From Ramicandelaber brevisporus (Eukaryota; Kickxellomycota; Ramicandelaberales; Ramicandelaberaceae), in NCBI GenBank assembly GCA_025201865.1, contig MU602806.1, positions 2,384 to 48,337 on the forward strand: a stretch of DNA of 45,954 bases. The letters are read 5' to 3'. Positions 18,911 through 27,358 of this stretch are shown here, one piece after another. Position 1 is the first letter of the stretch. Each line of letters begins with the position of its first letter. The notes under the pieces were generated by a model that worked only from the letters and a program-made list of their open reading frames with translations, was not told the origin of the DNA and did no database searches. The position numbers were made by a program, and so were the translations under genes.

Positions 18911-18975
18911 CCGGAATCCGGTAGCGTTCGGATGAGGCATCCGGTTCCTTACTCGTCGGCATTCTGAAGATGCCG
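18911..18975. promoter_or_regulatory. Cluster of three CGG/CCG inverted repeats upstream of PEPCK
   Basis: Three palindromes lie within 65 bp: CCGGA-A-TCCGG (18911-18921), CGGATG-AGG-CATCCG (18929-18943) and CGGCAT-N7-ATGCCG (18957-18975). Paired CGG/CCG half-sites are the classical target shape of fungal Zn2Cys6 regulators, and PEPCK genes in other fungi are controlled by such factors (Cat8, FacB, AcuK/AcuM). The palindromes are seen directly; the binding protein is inferred. Confidence 0.5.
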
Positions 18976-19075
18976 CTCCGATCCCCACCGCCTCCCCTAC
19001 TGCCACAGGGAATTACTGAGTGAGTTTCTCTGGCGCTTGTGACAAAAAATACATACCGCCGCGACCCGACGCTGT

Positions 19076-19082
19076 TGACTCA
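19076..19082. promoter_or_regulatory. TGACTCA bZIP (AP-1/Gcn4-type) site
   Basis: A perfect TGACTCA heptamer lies in the PEPCK-JTB intergenic region, about 230 bp upstream of the JTB-like gene and 450 bp upstream of PEPCK. A single heptamer can occur by chance. Confidence 0.3.
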
Positions 19083-19309
19083 ACGACATTGGTTGGGTGT
19101 ATCAGCGACGAACACGTGAGCCCTTTCCGTCCTCGGAATACATAACCGCGTTCTCGTATGAAGCTGCTGCTGGTGGTGGTGGTGGTGGGGGGAAAAAAAA
19201 ACATCGTGGAGTCATGTCGCCAGCAAACCAGAGCGCAGAACCGCGAATTACTCATAACTTATTCAGCTGACGCCAACAACAAAAGCAACAACAACGGCAG
19301 ACTCCACTC

Positions 19310-19954
19310 ATGAGGCAACGTGGCAGAATATCAGCAGTTGTGGCCTTTGCTGCAGTGATCACGCTGTTGCTGGCAACGATCGCGACAGCGGCAGTCCGGG
19401 CGGAACAGCAACAGCAACAGCAGCAGCAGCAATCACAACAATCACAGGAACAGCCACACCAGTCTGTGCCAATCAAGCATCTGCGCTACTCGTGCCAGCC
19501 TGCGACCCCTGGCGGCGCCGACAACACCCGAGGGCATCAGCCGCAAACACCGCCGAGATGCATCCGCTGTACCACCAACCTAGTGCGACTGCCCGGTGGC
19601 GAAAAGGCGTGCCAGCAAACGGGCTATGTTGAGCACGTCAGGTGTGTGTGGAAAGACGATGTTCCGGCTGATGTGCGTTCCAAATACATTTTGCCAGCAG
19701 TGCAATCGTGCATTCCACCCGAAAGCGAGCGGCAGAGGCAGAGCGGCAAAGAGCTGCCAGATGCCAGCAATGAAGACGACGGGAACGGACCAAATCACAT
19801 TGAATGGTGGACGCTGAAGTGGCAAATGTTCAAGTTCCAGATATCATGCTTCGCTTTGCTTGTCTGCAGCGGCCTCGTGATTGTGTGGAGGCGGCGAGTA
19901 CACAAAGCAGAAAGATACAGACGGCACATCCTTCAAGCAGGCATGTCCCGTTAA
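19310..19954 (+). CDS. JTB-like single-pass membrane protein
   Basis: The 214-residue protein has a signal peptide (about 1-30, with core VVAFAAVITLLLATIATA), a poly-Gln stretch, a Cys-rich lumenal or extracellular domain, one transmembrane helix (about 172-193) and a short basic tail (WRRRVHKAERYRRHIL). The Cys domain CIRCTT...CQQTGYVEHVRC and the juxtamembrane LKWQMFKFQ match the JTB (jumping translocation breakpoint) family, whose animal members have C-x2-C, CGPTGYVEKITC and a similar tail. Animal JTB is implicated in mitochondrial function, cytokinesis and apoptosis; its fungal role is not established. Topology predicts N-terminus out, C-terminus in the cytosol. The ATG at 19310 gives the signal peptide directly. 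Confidence 0.8.
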   Translation: MRQRGRISAVVAFAAVITLLLATIATAAVRAEQQQQQQQQQSQQSQEQPHQSVPIKHLRYSCQPATPGGADNTRGHQPQTPPRCIRCTTNLVRLPGGEKACQQTGYVEHVRCVWKDDVPADVRSKYILPAVQSCIPPESERQRQSGKELPDASNEDDGNGPNHIEWWTLKWQMFKFQISCFALLVCSGLVIVWRRRVHKAERYRRHILQAGMSR

Positions 19955-20206
19955 ATTATACCACTACCAATCATGTTAATCCAACACTGTTCCTTTCTCA
20001 AAAAAAAACTGTACAAATTGTTCGATGTTGCACCTCAAAATGGTCAAACCGCTGGGTCCCCAGCCACTCCCCCTGTCGTAGATCGGCTTCGTTTGTCTCT
20101 TCACGCTTTCTTGTTGTTGTCACTTTTGTTTTCACTGTTGCCTTTGTTGTTACTGCTACACGCTGCTCGATAGCCTCAATAAACATCAACTGGACCTTCT
20201 ACAGAC

Positions 20207-21718
20207 ATGGAAAGTGAGCACGAAATGGCTTTCGATTTGCTTGGTCTGCCCCAAGAACTGCTCGAAGAGACTGCTTTGTGGTTCAAGCAACATGAGGCCG
20301 TGAAGGTACTCACAGTCAACAAGGCGTGTCATGACGCATTTGCGCGTAGTCTTTGGCGAAAGTTGAGCATTGGTGATGTACATCTACGGCTGCCTCGAGA
20401 GGTGTGGCTGCGCTATGGCCCACTAGTTCGTGTTGCCAAAATCAGAGACGATATCACCATGAGCAGTTCTGTTATCTGGATCCCAAATGCACAGAGCCTC
20501 AGTGCAACAATCCAGCCAAGAATCGGCAACATCTTCGAGGGTGAGCTCCGCAATTTGCGCAAGCTCACTGTATTCCGCTATTATAACACGGACTGGTACG
20601 AAGCTGCAGTGAAACTACTCGAATGGGTACACAGGGTAGAAGAGCGTGGCCAGAAGGTTCAAATTCATTGGCAACTTGAGAGAATACAAAGCAGCAGCAC
20701 TAATAGCAGCAAATACGAGTCTATCAAGAGCATCGTAGACAGTGTTACTAATCCTAGGTGTCACTCAATCAGTATCAGTTTATCACTGAGTGAAATTGAA
20801 TGGTTCACGTCATTCCCAGAGCTTGGGTTGATGCTATCGTCGCTCATGATCAAGTCAATAGGCGGCATGGTCGACTCTGAGATCATCCGATTGACTAATT
20901 ACTTTTGTGACACCAGCAGTACCGTCAGATATCCTCGCTTGCGTGAATTAGCAATAAACCTTTGGCTACAGCACGAACATCCAGGCAGTCTCCTCGTAGG
21001 CTTCGTTCCAGCCCGGTTTCCGTCTCTTCAGCGTCTCGATTTGGCTTTCTATAACACTGTTAATTTTGATAGCTTCGCTGAGATGCCAATGTTTGAGCAG
21101 AAATGGTCCACAGTTACTGATTTCACGTTTCGATTCGGTGAACCAAAGATACTGGAGCTTGCTCTCAGAGGGTTACCGAGCGTCAAGCGTTTGGCATTAT
21201 TCAAAGTTTATTTCCTGCTTGACTTGGGGATGGTTATACAGTGTCTTGAGCATCTCGAAACATTTATCATTGATGGATTCAGTGAGATGGTCTTTAACGA
21301 GGAACCGACGCCTTCTCCGCGGGTGTCGAAACTTAGAGAATTTGTATTCAACCCAGCCAGACCTCATTGTGCAAAGGTGAAGACTCCGGTTGACCTTCTG
21401 CGGTTCATCGTCAGCAGCAGGATGGCTCGATTGGAGAAAGTGACTCTGACCAGCTGTCTATTCAAACCCAGAGAGTTTCAAAGGTTTGCTGGAGGCTTGA
21501 ACAACAATGTGCGTACACTCGTAACATGCGTTGCGTATTATAGTTTTAACGAGGCTCAGCTATCACGACTGATTGAGTTCTTCCCTAACCTTCGAGCGCT
21601 TACACTGACTAGGTGGCTCAAAAACACTCAGCAGGAGTTGCAGGCTCGGCATCCAAACATTAAAATACATTGTGCGCATTGGTCTGATCCAATACACAAC
21701 CAGATGAAAGTCTGGTAA
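20207..21718 (+). CDS. F-box protein with degenerate leucine-rich repeats
   Basis: The 503-residue protein starts with an F-box-like helix bundle (about 10-55: DLLGLPQELLEETALWF...VNKACHDAFARSLWRKLSI) followed by irregular Leu-rich segments (LRNLRKLTVFRYY, YPRLRELAINLWL, FPSLQRLDLAFYN, LPSVKRLALFKVYF, FPNLRALTLTRWL) at spacings of a divergent LRR solenoid. Such proteins usually present substrates to SCF ubiquitin ligases via Skp1. The substrate is unknown. There is no clear one-to-one yeast counterpart that I recognise, and such genes are often lineage-expanded in fungi. No membrane segment or signal is present. A CAA-poor, pyrimidine-rich leader precedes the ATG. Confidence 0.75.
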   Translation: MESEHEMAFDLLGLPQELLEETALWFKQHEAVKVLTVNKACHDAFARSLWRKLSIGDVHLRLPREVWLRYGPLVRVAKIRDDITMSSSVIWIPNAQSLSATIQPRIGNIFEGELRNLRKLTVFRYYNTDWYEAAVKLLEWVHRVEERGQKVQIHWQLERIQSSSTNSSKYESIKSIVDSVTNPRCHSISISLSLSEIEWFTSFPELGLMLSSLMIKSIGGMVDSEIIRLTNYFCDTSSTVRYPRLRELAINLWLQHEHPGSLLVGFVPARFPSLQRLDLAFYNTVNFDSFAEMPMFEQKWSTVTDFTFRFGEPKILELALRGLPSVKRLALFKVYFLLDLGMVIQCLEHLETFIIDGFSEMVFNEEPTPSPRVSKLREFVFNPARPHCAKVKTPVDLLRFIVSSRMARLEKVTLTSCLFKPREFQRFAGGLNNNVRTLVTCVAYYSFNEAQLSRLIEFFPNLRALTLTRWLKNTQQELQARHPNIKIHCAHWSDPIHNQMKVW

Positions 21719-21936
21719 ACAAGGGCACTCATATAAAAGATTTAGCACAGATGATTCCTTCCTTCTTTAGCTATCGTGTTTCATTATGAGTATCAGAAGA
21801 GAAATGTACATCTTTTATTAAAATAAAATCAAACTAATCACGGAGCCAGCCGCTGTCAAGTTATAATTTACGTGTTTAAAGTAAAAGGGGGGTATATCAT
21901 TGTCCTCTTCCTTTTTACATCCTGACAACTGCAGCG

Positions 21937-22053
21937 TTAATTGGGACTGTAAAACTTGCCATAGCTTGACCATGTTGGAACATAGTCGTGTGGCTTGTCT
22001 TTGCAGTTGTCGCAAATGTTGATAGCGGCGTGACAGCAGATTTCGCAAGCCAT
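21937..22053 (-). CDS. 38-codon Cys-rich small ORF
   Basis: This ATG-initiated ORF encodes 38 residues beginning MACEICCHAAINICDNCKDK and ending GKFYSPN. Five cysteines in the pattern C-x2-C-C-x7-C-x2-C could form a single zinc site or act as a metallothionein-like peptide. A CAACAACC-rich leader lies directly upstream, like those of other genes here, and a TATATA motif lies 65 nt upstream of the ATG (22118-22123 read on the minus strand). It is convergent with the F-box gene. I do not recognise a family, and chance cannot be excluded for an ORF this short, but the cysteine pairing and leader argue that it is real. Confidence 0.5.
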   Translation of the reverse strand: MACEICCHAAINICDNCKDKPHDYVPTWSSYGKFYSPN

Positions 22054-22738
22054 TGGTTTCGTTTTCTCTGTTGTTTGGTGCTGCTAGTTGTAGGTTGTTG
22101 GTTGTTGGTTGTTGAGGTATATAAAAGAGACAAAGCGAGCCAGCGCTTGTTTTTATTATTGTTGTTGTTGTTGTGTTGAAAGAGAGTTTGGGAGGAAAGG
22201 GAAAGTACAGAGCCGAAGCAAAAGGGAGAAGGTTTTATTGGGGTTGTTGAATATGCAAAGGCGGGGCTGTTGACCGCTTGAACGGTTGTTGTTGCTTCCG
22301 CTGCATTTTATACGACGTTCATTGTGCTATGCACGCCGCCCACAAGTGTACAGTACTCTCTGACGTTATTGGCCATACCCCTGCAAAGTTATGATCGGAG
22401 TTTTCGAATGTCACGTATCATAGAGAGAGGGTGCGTGTGCGTGTGCGTGGGTGCAGAGGTCATACAGGCGACTGCTCCAATCGCAAAGGTCGATACTGGA
22501 TGTGCATGCACGCGTCTCTGTTGGCGCCATCGACTACTACCACTACTACTACCTCGGCGACTACCATAGGGTATCCAGCCCTCTTGGCGAATACCACAAG
22601 GGTGCACTTGTAATCTACTATCTGTGGCAACAGTTCGTTTGTGTGTGTGTGTTATTTTATATCGGGTTTAAAAGAAAGCGTAATGAGAGTGAGAAGGGTA
22701 TATGAGTTCACTTCTGATCGAAGCATAGTGAGGAGAGG
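22054..22738. other. Gene-poor region with GT repeats
   Basis: The 685 bp contain the leader of the small Cys-rich ORF, a TATATAAAAG motif (22118-22127), TG-rich stretches near 22430-22455 and 22638-22650, and short open frames without coding character. I see no further gene. Confidence 0.5.
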
Positions 22739-25700
22739 CTAATTAGCAAGTTCTGGGAATAGCGCCACAAGTATTTCATCGAGTATGCAAAACGCCACAT
22801 GTCGGTTCAGCCGCGCATTCTGCACTAGTGCCCACACACGCCCAGCACCACGGCGTGCATTTTTGTGACCAACCACGCTGCCCAGTGTCTTTGGAACATA
22901 AAAGAGTAGCTTCTCGCGAGCGCCTTGCTGAGACTCTGACTTTTGCTGGTCAGTACGAGGTGGCGGCGGATTGAACTTGCCATACTTGTCCAAGTCATCC
23001 TTGTTGTTACCGCTACCATCGTTCTTGGACGCATTAGCATCAGCAGCAGGCGGCCAGAAGATGTTTAGGAAGTTTTGGATGTGGTTCAGGAGTTCAGATT
23101 CAGCAAGGCGCTCATGAACAACATCCTTGATCTTGCGCTCAATTGTGCCACCAAAGATGTGCCGCAGTAGAATTGAGATGGCTTGGCGACGCAGCCAGTT
23201 GTTGCGCTCCTTCAATTCAAACATCTCAATGACGAGATCGCATAGCACTTCACCAAATGGTGTCGAGATGCCAGCAGAGTCGAGCAATGAAATGTCAACA
23301 TCAGCACTCCCGCTTGGGACAGATGTAGAGCCACGGCCGCTTCCGCTTCCGCCGCCTCCACCACCGCCCATGCTGCGTGCCAGCTGTTCAGTCACAATAT
23401 CGAGCATGGATGGACCACCTTTGCTCTCGTCAGTCGAGCTCACAATCGAGTTGTAAATGCTGTCCAGAATCTCCTTGATAGCTGCGGTTCCACCAATGCT
23501 AGACCGAGTTCCTTTACCGGCTGCGGCTGAAGAGGACGATGACGACGACGGCGGAGGCAGGAGCTCGTTATCGGGTCCAAATGGGCCAGTTGGCGAGAGG
23601 AATGCACGAAGCTCGACACTCCCACAAATCTGCTGGTATTTGATGATCTGCTGCAGATATCGTTCGAGCAGCACACGCCGAGTCTCAATCTGAGTGCGCT
23701 GCTGAACCATCATCAGGACAAGGGCTTTGCTTGGCAGCTCAATGTTACGCATAACACCAGGGTATTGTTTGCGGAGGCGCTGGTGCAAATGGTAAAACTC
23801 GCTGTACCGGCGTGCAATGATCCAGCCGGACTCAACAATGCGACTGCCATGATTATTACCAGCATCAAGGCTAGATGATATCATGTTGTCACGGCTAAGC
23901 TGGTTAACTTCGATAGCGTACTGCGTGAACTGTCGACCATTCTCATCGTACGCAGATGCAGTGCTCGGAATCGCAATTCGAGTGTGCTCAGGACCAAGGA
24001 CGTTGCTTGGCATTTGCATCTCGTATTGCGCGCGCTGTGCCATCAACACGCGAATCTCACGGTGAATCCGCTGTCTCAAACTCTGCGCAATCCGCAGCTC
24101 CTTTGAGTGACCATGCAGCTCAGCATTGACAACAACTGCTCCGAGAACGGTTTCTTGGTGTCGCATGCGCTCAATTTCACGAGACAAGCCTGCAATCTTG
24201 GCCGGCAGGAATAAATCGTTTGGAGGAGCAGTGTGTACACTACGAGCGAGCAGCATGGCATCAGCGGGATCGGATTCGATGGAGTTGGCATCGTCTTCAT
24301 TGTCATCATCATCGTCGTTGTCGTCGCCATCGCTGCCGCTCTCATAAAGAACATCACTGACATTGGTTGCCACAGCACCGAGATTGGCCATGAGACCGCC
24401 GGATACACTGAGTGGGAGACCAAGGTTGCCACGGGATGTATCAGATGGACGAGCAATCTGAGAGAGCGCCTCTTCAGCAGCACGGATCTCACCATACTGA
24501 ATGAGATTGTTATTGTCCTCAAGTATCATGCTGTTCTCAACTTCAGCCAGGCTCGCAGCATCCTCATCGCCTTCAAGTAGAATCGAGGCAGTGCCGCCAA
24601 TCCCGCTGGATGAGGCCAGATCCGACACTGCCGTGCGCATACTGCCTGATGACGCCAGTCGATCATGTGTCTTGCGCTGTGCCGCTGATGGCAGATGCTG
24701 CTGAGGCTGGGTATCAAGGTTGTTGAAGATGTTCTGCTGACGCTGCTCATTAGTTGATGCGACGTACTCGTTCAAGAATCGGACATACAACGCACTCTTG
24801 AGGAATCGCGGGAAGTCAATAGTCTCCATTGACACAAAGATTTCAGATTGAGCGCGCAGCAGCAGCTCGTATACAATCAGTGCCACATGCTCATCCAATT
24901 CTGGCCGCAGAGCTTCGCGATTCTCGGGCGAGCTACCAAGCAAAGTGCCAGCAGCATCACCCGACACTGCGGATGAAGATGAGTCAATATCAGCGGCGCC
25001 TCGAATGCCAGCCAATGTGTCTGGACGCAAATCAAGCTCGTCCAATCTGCCTCGCAAAAAGTAAGTTGTCAAGATGGATTGAACAATGCTGCAGATGTTA
25101 CGACCAACCATGGTTTCTGGACTGCGGCGAATGCCTTCCATAGCGAGCCAAAACTGAAGCGAGAATACACGTCCAGTTAAATCCATAAATTCAGTAAAAT
25201 ACTCAAGCGATGATGAATTGAGCAGAATTTCATGCAAAGTAAACTGGCGAGTGAGTGATATCACCTGTCCGCCTGAAGCTGTGGCAGTGGCTGGAGCTGC
25301 AGTAGACGCTGTGACTGGAGTCAAGCGAGATCCAACTGGAGTTTGACGCAGAAGGACTGAGCCGCCATCAAAGCTGGTGGAATCTTCAGCCATTGAGAAT
25401 GAAGCTTGTCTCTGAGGGAGTTGATGGTATCGGCCAGCTGAAATCGACTGACCCGAAACCACACGCGGAGCCATGGAGTTAGCGTTGCCCAGAGACGCAG
25501 AGTTTGAGGATGGCACGTAAATTGTACTAATTCTACCACGATTCAAGTCATTTCCACTAGAATTGCCACCCAAATCCAACAAGTGTTTCTCAAGCTGCTG
25601 TCTCGCTCTAAACAGTTCTCTCACAAACTGAGCAATGTCTCCAACTCGCTCGCCATTCACCGTGTCATTGGGTGCCTTCCCAACCACCAATACACGTTTG

Positions 25701-27022
25701 CGTCGGATCAATGCCACAACTGCATCTCTAGCTGCACTCACGTCTTCAGCACTTGAGCTCTTCAAAGCTGTCTCCACTCTTGTTGACAATGCGCGTCTCA
25801 ATGTTGCAATGTCACTTGCAATGTAGTCGGCATCCAACACGGCGGCTGATTGAGTATCCAGAGCTGCTCTCAGTTTCTGCACCATGTCTTGTTCTTCAAT
25901 TAACCTTGCCAGCTGAGTATCGATTGTTTTGTTCAAGAAATCGGGATCACTCAGGGCACCCATTACATTCAGCAGAACTGCACTTCCCACAATTTCTCTT
26001 ACAAGCAATCTCGCACATCCGCTATTCATCACATTGCCACCTGGTGTCGACGCATCCGGAAACATCAATGGCAGTATTTTATCTGTAACTGCTCTCAAAA
26101 AGTCTGCTGCCGCTGCATTATCCGGATTCTCACCAGCCGCCAATGGTCTCGAGGGGCGTCTCGCTGCTCGATGCAGCGGTGTGTCGCGCGTGTAAAAGTC
26201 CTCAAGAAGAGCATCAACCTCTTCGTCAGTATAGCTTCCAGAGCGACCGCGAGCCTCCAGCATTTCCTTGGCAGCGGCCTCCGCTCGTCTAAACTGACGA
26301 ATGTGTGCAGTGACTACGGGAACAATGTTCCGAACAATCAAATTCGGCAAATCGACACGCTGAGCACGAGTGACAAGGTTTCGAAGCACATCGCCAATTG
26401 TAATCTCGATAGTCGCAATAAAGTGAGAATCACCTGGAGCTAGCACAGAGTACCACGATGCAACCAAGTCACGCATGATAAGCGACAGGGCTGTTTGAAT
26501 ATTGGCGTCCAGCACTGGCATCTGCGGAATGATCATTTTCCGACTTCGCTGTCGTTTCGTATCCAAGGCTGCCGCACTTTTCGCAGCAGCAGCGGCGGCA
26601 GTGGTTGCGGTGATTGCAGCTGGACTAATGCCGCCCAGAATGTCAATAGCGCGCTTACTGCCTAGCCCAAAAGTATCTTCGCGCCAATTTGGATCCTCGG
26701 TGAACTTGAATGGCCGGATAGGGCATACAGGTGGGCTCACATAGCGTGCCAGTCTCCATCGACCACCGCCGCCGCCAGCTGTGTTAGGAATCGATGGAGA
26801 CCGTCCAGTGCCGCCACATGCGCTATCCTCACCTTCATGAGTGCATCCACGAACGTCACACGGCGCGGGAAGACCAAGTCGAGAGCCAAAGTACAGCGAA
26901 GCGAGCATGTTGAGGATGAGCAGCAGGATGCCCACGGAAAAGACGAGCAAGCCAGCCAGGATGGCATACCAGGCGGCATAAACAACGACACGAACCGCAA
27001 CAGACACAAAGTCGACAAGCAT
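22739..27022 (-). CDS. MDM1: Sorting nexin Mdm1/SNX13-SNX25 type (PXA-RGS-PX-nexin C)
   Basis: The 1427-residue protein is an ER-anchored tether of the Mdm1/SNX13/SNX14/SNX25 family, working at ER-vacuole/lysosome and lipid-droplet contacts. A hydrophobic anchor lies at about 1-45. The PXA domain (about 165-380) starts at DANIQTALSLIMRDLVASWY. An RGS-like domain (about 590-750) starts at FTLHEILLNSSSLEYFTEF. The PX domain (about 1010-1145) has the phosphoinositide motifs ARRYSEFYHLH, PSK and RRVLLERYLQ. The C-terminal nexin domain (about 1245-1420) ends ILDEILVALFPELAN. Acidic and Ser-rich linkers make it longer than yeast Mdm1 (1127). In-frame ATGs at 27181 and 27220 would add up to 66 residues of uncertain status; I chose the Met directly before the membrane segment. 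Confidence 0.9.
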   Translation of the reverse strand: MLVDFVSVAVRVVVYAAWYAILAGLLVFSVGILLLILNMLASLYFGSRLGLPAPCDVRGCTHEGEDSACGGTGRSPSIPNTAGGGGGRWRLARYVSPPVCPIRPFKFTEDPNWREDTFGLGSKRAIDILGGISPAAITATTAAAAAAKSAAALDTKRQRSRKMIIPQMPVLDANIQTALSLIMRDLVASWYSVLAPGDSHFIATIEITIGDVLRNLVTRAQRVDLPNLIVRNIVPVVTAHIRQFRRAEAAAKEMLEARGRSGSYTDEEVDALLEDFYTRDTPLHRAARRPSRPLAAGENPDNAAAADFLRAVTDKILPLMFPDASTPGGNVMNSGCARLLVREIVGSAVLLNVMGALSDPDFLNKTIDTQLARLIEEQDMVQKLRAALDTQSAAVLDADYIASDIATLRRALSTRVETALKSSSAEDVSAARDAVVALIRRKRVLVVGKAPNDTVNGERVGDIAQFVRELFRARQQLEKHLLDLGGNSSGNDLNRGRISTIYVPSSNSASLGNANSMAPRVVSGQSISAGRYHQLPQRQASFSMAEDSTSFDGGSVLLRQTPVGSRLTPVTASTAAPATATASGGQVISLTRQFTLHEILLNSSSLEYFTEFMDLTGRVFSLQFWLAMEGIRRSPETMVGRNICSIVQSILTTYFLRGRLDELDLRPDTLAGIRGAADIDSSSSAVSGDAAGTLLGSSPENREALRPELDEHVALIVYELLLRAQSEIFVSMETIDFPRFLKSALYVRFLNEYVASTNEQRQQNIFNNLDTQPQQHLPSAAQRKTHDRLASSGSMRTAVSDLASSSGIGGTASILLEGDEDAASLAEVENSMILEDNNNLIQYGEIRAAEEALSQIARPSDTSRGNLGLPLSVSGGLMANLGAVATNVSDVLYESGSDGDDNDDDDDNEDDANSIESDPADAMLLARSVHTAPPNDLFLPAKIAGLSREIERMRHQETVLGAVVVNAELHGHSKELRIAQSLRQRIHREIRVLMAQRAQYEMQMPSNVLGPEHTRIAIPSTASAYDENGRQFTQYAIEVNQLSRDNMISSSLDAGNNHGSRIVESGWIIARRYSEFYHLHQRLRKQYPGVMRNIELPSKALVLMMVQQRTQIETRRVLLERYLQQIIKYQQICGSVELRAFLSPTGPFGPDNELLPPPSSSSSSSAAAGKGTRSSIGGTAAIKEILDSIYNSIVSSTDESKGGPSMLDIVTEQLARSMGGGGGGGSGSGRGSTSVPSGSADVDISLLDSAGISTPFGEVLCDLVIEMFELKERNNWLRRQAISILLRHIFGGTIERKIKDVVHERLAESELLNHIQNFLNIFWPPAADANASKNDGSGNNKDDLDKYGKFNPPPPRTDQQKSESQQGAREKLLFYVPKTLGSVVGHKNARRGAGRVWALVQNARLNRHVAFCILDEILVALFPELAN

Positions 27023-27358
27023 CGCGTAAACAGCAAGTACTGACTCCACACCACTAGCAAACGAGATTACAGAAATAACAGAAACAGAAACAGAAACAAA
27101 AAAATAACAAGGGGAAGGGATGATAGGTGTCAATGTAATAGAGTGCCAAGATATTGACATGCGACGAGCGGTGATAGACATGGCGGTTCGACGTTCCAAA
27201 CAACACACACTCTCTCTCATTCTAATGACCTCCGCCCTGTCCCTCCTAATGTTCAGTGCAGGTCATATTTCTATAGTTTAAACGAATAACTCTCCGTTCT
27301 TTTTTAAAAACAAAAAAGATGAAATGAATAATTATAATAATAATGATGATGATGATAA
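27023..27358. other. Region between GCN2 and MDM1
   Basis: The 336 bp hold the MDM1 leader (27023-27220, open in the MDM1 frame and possibly coding), and the AT-rich 3' flank of GCN2 with A/T runs and a TAATAATGATGATGA simple repeat at about 27330-27358. Confidence 0.5.

Larger units (their letters stand above)
18628..19309. other. Divergent intergenic region PEPCK-JTB
   Basis: This 682-bp region holds the PEPCK leader with TG/CA-rich stretches, the TATA-like element, the palindrome cluster, the TGACTCA site and, next to the JTB start, a CAACAA-rich leader. No gene is seen. Confidence 0.6.

Noticed and set aside
22510-22515. ACGCGT (MCB-like) motif
   Set aside because: A single hexamer far from any cell-cycle gene start; expected by chance.
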